Positions 59,127 to 64,000 of a stretch of DNA of 64,000 nucleotides are shown in pieces; position 1 is the first letter of the stretch, and each line of letters begins with the position of its first letter. Source of the DNA: a virus; IMG/VR virus record IMGVR_UViG_3300000553_000009, positions 38,294-102,293 of that record; one strand, given 5' to 3'. The notes below the pieces were generated by a model. It worked only from the letters and a program-made list of their open reading frames with translations. It was not told where the DNA came from and searched no databases. The translations under genes and the position numbers were made by a program.

Positions 59127-59743
59127 AATCAAAAACTTTAGAATTACTGGATTACTATCTTAGGGTTATCAAAGAACAGGGCGATGATCCTTCCATGACT
59201 ACGCCTACTGCGCCGGAAGATTCTCCTGCCCCTGATCCCTCTCAACCACCTACGGATGAACCAGAACCTCCACAAGAAGATAATGCTCCTCCGACATCAT
59301 TGGCAGAAAATAAGTACGTGGAAGCATTAATCTATGGCGCATTATATACTCCAACTCCCCAACAGGTGATTCTTCTTAATAAAATGAAGGATCTTTTAGT
59401 AAAAGATAAGTATATAAATCCGAAAACTGACGTATTACCTATTCTTTTAAGAATGATTAATTTTAACTTCACACAAGTACCATCAGGAACAAATACCCCA
59501 AATCCATCGGAAGAATTAGCTTTGACACCGGAATTGGAAAATTCTTATATAAACGAATTAATTGATGCTACCATTCATGAACCTGATCCAGAGGAAACAA
59601 TGACTCTTAATAATCTTAGAGATGCCTTCCAAAAGGGATTGGTTAAAAATGCCAGAGAGGAAGCAATGCCGGAAATTTTAAGTATTATTTCCAATGAAAC
59701 CGGGGAAACTGAATTTAAAAAAGATTTACCAACACTTGATTAA
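59123..59743 (+). CDS. Late protein with Pro-rich linker
   Basis: 206 residues. N-terminus L-E-L-L-D-Y-Y-L-R-V-I-K-E followed by Q-G-D-D fits the targeting-like pattern. Residues 22-60 are Pro/Asp/Glu-rich and probably disordered. Two similar helical segments follow (E-N-K-Y-V-E-A-L-I-Y-G-A and E-N-S-Y-I-N-E-L-I-D-A-T, each with P-x-P-x-x-x-x-x-L-N-x-M/L), an internal duplication. Function unknown. Confidence 0.63.
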   Translation: MKSKTLELLDYYLRVIKEQGDDPSMTTPTAPEDSPAPDPSQPPTDEPEPPQEDNAPPTSLAENKYVEALIYGALYTPTPQQVILLNKMKDLLVKDKYINPKTDVLPILLRMINFNFTQVPSGTNTPNPSEELALTPELENSYINELIDATIHEPDPEETMTLNNLRDAFQKGLVKNAREEAMPEILSIISNETGETEFKKDLPTLD

Positions 59744-59746
59744 ATA
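59741..59746 (+). promoter_or_regulatory. Late promoter core
   Basis: TAAATA, 5 nt before ATG 59752. Confidence 0.65.
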
Positions 59747-59751
59747 ATACT

Positions 59752-60144
59752 ATGAGATTTAAAGATAATGAATTAATGTGGGAAGCATATAGTGCGCCTA
59801 TGAGTTTTGGTGGTGGCCAGGATGAACAGGAACTTGTATTATCTTTGGGAAGTGATCAAGATTTAGGGGTTGGAGACGAATTTGAATCTGATGAACTATC
59901 TGATGATGATTTAGATGGAATTATGGATGATGGTGATGTGGGGGAAGATGAAATTGATAAACTTGTCATGATAGAACTTAAAAAACTTGCCAAATATTCC
60001 GATATGATTCTTCAACATTGTTCAGAAGTTGAACTAGAACCTTGGATGCTGGCCAAATTAGTCAAGGCCGCAACTTATGTCTGTGATATTTGGGACCAAA
60101 TAGATCATGGAGCAGACTTCGCAAATGATGGCATCGCCCTGTAA
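59752..60144 (+). CDS. Acidic late protein with targeting-like start
   Basis: 130 residues. Starts M-R-F-K-D-N-E-L-M-W-E followed by A-Y, the hydrophobic-x-Glu pattern. Residues 30-70 are highly acidic (D-E-L-S-D-D-D-L-D-G), then a C-terminal helical region rich in Leu/Lys/Ala. TAAATA is 5 nt before the ATG. Internal head or scaffold-like role is possible. Confidence 0.62.
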   Translation: MRFKDNELMWEAYSAPMSFGGGQDEQELVLSLGSDQDLGVGDEFESDELSDDDLDGIMDDGDVGEDEIDKLVMIELKKLAKYSDMILQHCSEVELEPWMLAKLVKAATYVCDIWDQIDHGADFANDGIAL

Positions 60145-60150
60145 TGAAAC

Positions 60151-60600
60151 ATGAAATCTTTCAAACTATATTTTGTAGAAAAAACTATTCTTGGTTTGGA
60201 AGAAACCATTTATATTGATGAAATTGGACAACTTAAAGCAAAGCTCGATACTGGTAATGGCGCATTTAATGTTCTCCACGGGGAGGATATCCAACAAGAT
60301 GGAAAACTTGTTCGCTTTACCACCGACAAGGCAATCGTTTTGGAAAAGCCCATATCCAGTAGAATCACAATTAACCTTGGAGCAGGCAATACGGAAGAAC
60401 GTCCGGTTGTCCTTCTGAATGTAAAAATTGGAAATAAGATTTTTAAAGACATTCCGTTTTCCATAGGAGACAGAAAAGATAATGTTCATAAGGTTCTAAT
60501 TGGTAAGAATTTTATACAGACAAATCTCAACGCACTTGTGGATGTATCCTTGATAGATGTAGCCAGTAAAAATTTAGAGGCAGATTATAAAAATGTATGA
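60151..60600 (+). CDS. RimK-type ATP-dependent zinc protease-like protein
   Basis: 149 residues. K-A-K-L-D-T-G-N-G-A-F near residue 30 is the D-T-G motif of the retropepsin-like family annotated as RimK-associated zinc proteases; V-L-I-G-K-N-F-I near 125 is the second conserved loop. The first nine residues (MKSFKLYFVE) look like a capsid-targeting-like segment ending in V-E. Its last 17 codons have a diverged copy at the 3' end of the GIY-YIG gene that follows, showing that the latter inserted into this gene's end. Confidence 0.75.
   Translation: MKSFKLYFVEKTILGLEETIYIDEIGQLKAKLDTGNGAFNVLHGEDIQQDGKLVRFTTDKAIVLEKPISSRITINLGAGNTEERPVVLLNVKIGNKIFKDIPFSIGDRKDNVHKVLIGKNFIQTNLNALVDVSLIDVASKNLEADYKNV
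60529..60579 (+). repeat. 3'-end repeat, copy in protease gene
   Basis: Seventeen codons encoding N-A-L-V-D-V-S-L-I-D-V-A-S-K-N-L-E, homologous to 61290-61340. Confidence 0.8.
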
Positions 60601-61352
60601 AATCATATCCAACAGGAGCGGGAATATATAAATTGACTTGTGTCAAGAATGGAAAGGTATATATAGGAAAGTCCGTTAATATTTATTTTAGACTTAGTTA
60701 TCATAAAAGCTGTGAAAAAAAATCTAAGGGGAGAGGATATTTTGAAAATTCTATAATAAAATATGGATGGGATTATTTTAATATCGAGATATTAGAAACT
60801 GTCGATAATTTTGATAAATTAAAAGACAACGTCGCTCTTCTTGAAAGAGAAGCATATTATATAAAATTATTTGATTCTACCAATACTTCTAAGGGATATA
60901 ATATATGTTCGTATTCTACCGATAGAACTGGAATACCAAATTCTGAAGAGACGAGAAAAAATATAAGTCAAGGTCAATTAGGACGAAAGCTTTCAGAAGA
61001 AACAAAAGAAAAGATTAGACAATCTAGACTTGGAAAAGCCGGTACCCCCCATTCTGAAGCGACTAAAGAACACCTAAGACAAATTAATACTGGAAAAAAA
61101 CTTTCAGAAGAACAGAAAAGTAAACTGAGACAATTTCGACTCGGGACAAAACACTCCGAAGAAACCAAATTAAAGTTAAGTTTGGCCAGAATTGGCAACT
61201 CTAATGCCCGTGGGTTTAAACATTCAGAAGAGACTAAAGAAAAATGTAGGTTAGGTAAACTAAAAAGTAAGCAATCCACAACAGAACTTGATGCTCTAAT
61301 TGATGTTAGTTTATTAAATGTAGCAGATAAGAATTTGGAGGTATCGGTATGA
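60597..61352 (+). CDS. GIY-YIG homing endonuclease with target-derived C-terminal tail
   Basis: 251 residues. GIY-YIG core (G-I-Y-K-L-T-C, K-V-Y-I-G-K-S-V-N-I, L-L-E-R-E) and about six NUMOD3-type repeats. The C-terminal 20 residues leave the nuclease family and read A-L-I-D-V-S-L-L-N-V-A-D-K-N-L-E, matching the C-terminus of the preceding protease (A-L-V-D-V-S-L-I-D-V-A-S-K-N-L-E). The start overlaps the protease stop and the stop overlaps the next ATG. The nuclease is therefore fused in frame to the displaced 3' end of its target. Confidence 0.9.
   Translation: MKSYPTGAGIYKLTCVKNGKVYIGKSVNIYFRLSYHKSCEKKSKGRGYFENSIIKYGWDYFNIEILETVDNFDKLKDNVALLEREAYYIKLFDSTNTSKGYNICSYSTDRTGIPNSEETRKNISQGQLGRKLSEETKEKIRQSRLGKAGTPHSEATKEHLRQINTGKKLSEEQKSKLRQFRLGTKHSEETKLKLSLARIGNSNARGFKHSEETKEKCRLGKLKSKQSTTELDALIDVSLLNVADKNLEVSV
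61290..61340 (+). repeat. 3'-end repeat, copy fused to nuclease gene
   Basis: Seventeen codons encoding D-A-L-I-D-V-S-L-L-N-V-A-D-K-N-L-E, in frame with the GIY-YIG gene; diverged at many third positions from 60529-60579. Confidence 0.8.
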
Positions 61353-61909
61353 ATCATTTAACTCAAAAGGAACTTTTATCGGAGGGATTTTGGTCAAAGT
61401 TTGGGCAAGGATTGAAAAGTGCTGGGAAAGCTGGATGGGAAGTTGGAAAATTTTCGGCTAAACATGTAGCTCCATCAGTATATAATCCACTTGCTGCAAC
61501 AGCAAATGCCACCAAAGAATTAAATCAAAATATAATCAAGGCTACCACCCCAACTGAAAAATATATCTCAGATCAATTACATATGAGAGGATATGTAGTA
61601 GAGGGCCAAATTGAACCTATTCCAATGCCAAGAGGATTTTCCAAAGAAAAACAAACATTCTTTGTCACTGTCAATAAAATGGCATTCAACCCCACAAGTA
61701 AAAAAATGGAAGTATCTACTCTACCAAGAGATTTAGATATTCCTTTAGTTGTGGATAAGTATGGAAGCATTATAGAAAATCTGAGAAATAACCCAGAAAA
61801 AATTAAGGCATTTAAAGGAAAGACTATCACTCGTCCTCCAAAACCAAATCCTCAAGTAATAAATACGCCAGTTGCTCCTGCAACTCCGGTTACTTCTGTA
61901 GCCCCTTGA
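61349..61909 (+). CDS. Late protein with amphipathic N-terminal region
   Basis: 186 residues. Start M-N-H-L-T-Q-K-E-L-L-S-E followed by G-F-W fits the targeting-like pattern; residues 15-55 are Gly/Lys/Ala-rich and amphipathic, similar in character to the protein at 6376. C-terminal Pro/Thr/Val-rich tail. Before the nuclease inserted, this gene overlapped the protease gene by ATGA. Confidence 0.63.
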   Translation: MNHLTQKELLSEGFWSKFGQGLKSAGKAGWEVGKFSAKHVAPSVYNPLAATANATKELNQNIIKATTPTEKYISDQLHMRGYVVEGQIEPIPMPRGFSKEKQTFFVTVNKMAFNPTSKKMEVSTLPRDLDIPLVVDKYGSIIENLRNNPEKIKAFKGKTITRPPKPNPQVINTPVAPATPVTSVAP

Positions 61910-61941
61910 CATTAAGAAATTTCATGCTACTTTAGATTTTT

Positions 61942-62211
61942 ATGAACATAGAAATCGTAGCAATAACAGACCAAAACTTTTCTTTAATTTCAAACGGACT
62001 TAAAGAAACCATTACTGAACAAGTAGAATCCTTAGATGAAACTACCGTAGAACTTCCAGTGATTGAGATTCTACCCGATCCAGTAACAGTATCAACTCCT
62101 TCCAAAAGAGGTCCAAGACCTGTCCCATTAGAAAATCATAGTTCTACTGGAACAGGTTGGTTTGAAGGAACTTCTTGGGGAACTTCTGAGAATAAGCACA
62201 CCTTCAACTAA
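61942..62211 (+). CDS. Small protein, unknown
   Basis: 89 residues, acidic and Pro-rich middle, C-terminus T-G-T-G-W-F-E-G-T-S-W-G-T. No recognised family. TTGACA at 61906-61911 with TTTAGA 5 nt before the ATG could be a weak promoter, but the 19-nt spacing is long. Confidence 0.55.
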   Translation: MNIEIVAITDQNFSLISNGLKETITEQVESLDETTVELPVIEILPDPVTVSTPSKRGPRPVPLENHSSTGTGWFEGTSWGTSENKHTFN

Positions 62212-62235
62212 AATTGCTTTCTCTAACTAAGAGAT

Positions 62236-62241
62236 TAAATA
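62236..62241 (+). promoter_or_regulatory. Late promoter core of phoH
   Basis: TAAATA, 7 nt before ATG 62249. Confidence 0.5.
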
Positions 62242-62248
62242 ATATCAC

Positions 62249-62995
62249 ATGGCAACTAAATCTACCCCCAGGGCGAGACGTAAAGAAGTTAAAAATATTG
62301 AGATAGAAACCGCGTTAGCTCATAATTATGCTAAATTGGATTTTAAATTTAGAAAAAGAGATTACTCCTTTACGGAAAAACAGAAAGCATTAATTAATGT
62401 AATTTTAGATCCTGATATTAAAGTTGTGATGATTGATGGGGTAGCGGGAACTTCTAAAAGTTTGATTTCTGTTTACTGTGGCTTGACCATGTTACTGAAA
62501 CAATCCACAAATAAGATGCTTTTCATGCGATCTGTAGTAGAAAGTTCTCAAAAAGGATTGGGATTTTTGAAAGGCACGCTCGAAGAAAAAATGGAAGTTT
62601 GGAGACATGTACTAGATAGTAAATGTGAAGAACTGATTGAGCCTTTACATCTTCCGTTAGTTATGGCCTCTGGAAAATTAGAAGCTCTTCCAATTAATTA
62701 TATTCGAGGGGCATCATGGAAAAATATGTATGTGGTGGTGGATGAATGTCAAAATCTAGATTATGATGCATATAAATTGATAATGAGTCGGATTGGTGAC
62801 AATACAAAACTTATTATGTGTGGGGATTCTGATCAATGTGATATTAAGGATTCTGGATTTAAAAAAGTATATGAAATATTTAATGATTATGATTCCCAAA
62901 ATATGGGGATAGTGTCTTTTAAATTTGAGGAGTCTGACATTGTTAGGTGTGAATTATGTAAGTATATAGTGGGAAAATTTCGAATAGATAGATAA
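62249..62995 (+). CDS. phoH: PhoH-like ATPase
   Basis: 248 residues. F-T-E-K-Q-K-A-L-I precedes Walker A G-V-A-G-T-S-K-S-L near residue 68; V-V-V-D-E-C-Q-N-L is Walker B; G-D-S-D-Q-C-D-I is the sensor. PhoH proteins are common in phages, are RNA/DNA helicase-like ATPases, and are not always linked to phosphate stress. TAAATA lies 7 nt before the ATG. Confidence 0.88.
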   Translation: MATKSTPRARRKEVKNIEIETALAHNYAKLDFKFRKRDYSFTEKQKALINVILDPDIKVVMIDGVAGTSKSLISVYCGLTMLLKQSTNKMLFMRSVVESSQKGLGFLKGTLEEKMEVWRHVLDSKCEELIEPLHLPLVMASGKLEALPINYIRGASWKNMYVVVDECQNLDYDAYKLIMSRIGDNTKLIMCGDSDQCDIKDSGFKKVYEIFNDYDSQNMGIVSFKFEESDIVRCELCKYIVGKFRIDR

Positions 62996-63064
62996 CAAGA
63001 GAAGATTTTTCATTTTCCGATAAAAAAGAAACCAGTTATAATAAATAATAGTTTATTCTCGGAA

Positions 63065-63283
63065 ATGAATAGACGATCACATTTATCTTTTTCTAATATT
63101 ATTTTTACTAGAAAATTTAAAACTAAATCTGATAATATTTTACTTTGTTTAGACCAGTCTAGTAATTATGATTGTTATGATACTTTTAAAACTAATAGTA
63201 CCCTCTATCATAGATGTAAAAACTATAAATTGCTAAGACGGATCAAAAAAATTTTGGATGGTAAATCTACAAAAACCAATTGA
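63065..63283 (+). CDS. Doubtful small ORF
   Basis: 72 residues, basic and Cys/Asn-rich, no recognised family or convincing ribosome-binding site; TAAATA is 17 nt upstream, outside the usual spacing. It fills the gap between phoH and the kinase-like gene. Kept at low confidence. Confidence 0.3.
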   Translation: MNRRSHLSFSNIIFTRKFKTKSDNILLCLDQSSNYDCYDTFKTNSTLYHRCKNYKLLRRIKKILDGKSTKTN

Positions 63284-63307
63284 CAAATTAAAAAAATGTG
63301 GTAAATT
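63280..63307 (+). promoter_or_regulatory. Sigma70-like promoter
   Basis: TTGACA (63280-63285), 16 nt, TAAATT (63302-63307), 8 nt before ATG 63316. Confidence 0.5.
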
Positions 63308-63315
63308 ATTGTTAT

Positions 63316-64000
63316 ATGAGAGTAAGTATATCTGGATCGGCCGGGGTTGGAAAATCAACATTGGTCGATGCTTTTAAGAGAAGGTGGCCAATGTATCAAT
63401 ATCCCATGAAGACTTATAGAGATATTTTAATTGAGAATAATCTTGGGCATTCCACAAATACTTCGGATGAGTCTCAACTGTTGATTTTAGATTGGATGAT
63501 GGTGGAGCAAAAGAGTCGCCCAAAAGGGTCGAAGACAATATATGATCGTTGTTCCTGGGACAACCTGTCATACACCCTACAAGGAAATGCGCTTGGAAAA
63601 ATTTCTGATGAAGTCACTGCCGCATCCATTTCTTTAGTAAAAGAATCTTTAAAGGATATTGATATTATATTTTGGATCAAATATAATCCAAAAATTAAAT
63701 TAGTTGAAGATGGAGTAAGAGATGTTAAGAAAGAATTTGTCAAAGGAACGGAGGCAGTATTTACGGATTTGTTTCATCAATATATGGAAAATTTAGAACT
63801 AGATTTATTCTATCCAAAAGAGGATTGTCCTGCAATAATTGCAATTGATGATAGTTTCTCTAGCGTTGATGATCGTTTAATGTTTATTGGTGAATTTCTA
63901 GACCAGAATGGTGATCTTATTGAAACTAAGGATAGCATATTAGATCCTGCCAATAATGACATGATGTTGCAAATGTTGAAGGAACAGGAAAAGGAAAAGG
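63316..64000 (+). CDS. P-loop kinase-like ATPase (partial)
   Basis: At least 228 residues, running off the window. Starts M-R-V-S-I-S-G-S-A-G-V-G-K-S-T-L with a Walker A P-loop at residues 7-14; I-Y-D-R-C-S-W-D-N near 75 resembles the D-R-x catalytic region of deoxynucleoside and thymidylate kinase-like AAA proteins, and D-I-I-F-W-I-K-Y follows. A nucleoside or small-molecule kinase is likely, substrate unknown. A sigma70-like promoter (TTGACA, 16 nt, TAAATT) ends 8 nt before the ATG. Confidence 0.75.
   Translation, partial: MRVSISGSAGVGKSTLVDAFKRRWPMYQYPMKTYRDILIENNLGHSTNTSDESQLLILDWMMVEQKSRPKGSKTIYDRCSWDNLSYTLQGNALGKISDEVTAASISLVKESLKDIDIIFWIKYNPKIKLVEDGVRDVKKEFVKGTEAVFTDLFHQYMENLELDLFYPKEDCPAIIAIDDSFSSVDDRLMFIGEFLDQNGDLIETKDSILDPANNDMMLQMLKEQEKEK

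Overview
The window is a stretch of a large, AT-rich, T4-like myovirus (Caudoviricetes, contractile tail). This rests on the gene content, which I recognised by sequence motifs alone: baseplate wedge proteins gp6 and gp25; replication, repair and recombination genes gp32, gp41, gp43, gp44, gp45, gp46/gp47, a gp61-like primase, UvsW, a fractured UvsX, probable UvsY and gp59; and the late sigma factor gp55. The host cannot be inferred.

Layout. 1-5.8 kb (minus): baseplate operon. 5.8-7 kb (plus): two late proteins. 7-11.9 kb (mostly minus): clamp loader, two dTDP-rhamnose-type sugar genes, a homing nuclease and a tnpB. 11.9-25.4 kb (plus): SGNH hydrolase, then a tail/adhesion cassette with a YadA-like repeat fibre, several large structural proteins, a tail-collar protein, fibre proteins, a Thr-rich mucin-like protein and a glycosyltransferase with GalNAc-transferase-like motifs. 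25.4-36.9 kb (mostly minus): small genes, primase, clamp, gp32, gp59-like, DHH phosphoesterase, gp41 helicase, glycosyltransferase. 36.9-39 kb (plus): late proteins. 39-56.4 kb (minus): methyltransferase with an amber codon, uvsX split by a split intein, DNA polymerase, glycosyltransferase, gp46/47, gp55, uvsW, uvsY. 56.5-64 kb (plus): homing nucleases, small late proteins, RimK-type protease, PhoH, P-loop kinase (cut by the window end).

Themes. (1) At least nine, perhaps ten, homing-type nuclease genes lie in 64 kb: four NUMOD3 GIY-YIG paralogues, one NUMOD1 GIY-YIG, one possible GIY-YIG relative, three PD-(D/E)xK-like and one TnpB. Two carry or flank a duplicated 3' end of the neighbouring gene. 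(2) UvsX is encoded in two pieces that can only give an intact Walker A motif after protein trans-splicing by an atypically split intein with a very short N-intein; a nuclease gene sits between the halves. (3) At 21 genes the T4-late-promoter-like core TAAATA lies exactly 5 nt before the start codon, and several sigma70-like -10 boxes have similar spacing. By T4 geometry this predicts leaderless mRNAs. (4) About ten late proteins begin with a short segment ending in a hydrophobic-x-Glu motif, reminiscent of the T4 capsid targeting sequence cut by the gp21 protease. (5) The mucin-like protein next to a GalNAc-transferase-like enzyme suggests phage-encoded O-glycosylation of a tail component.

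No tRNA, rRNA or CRISPR array was recognised, and no gene-free stretch exceeds about 210 bases.
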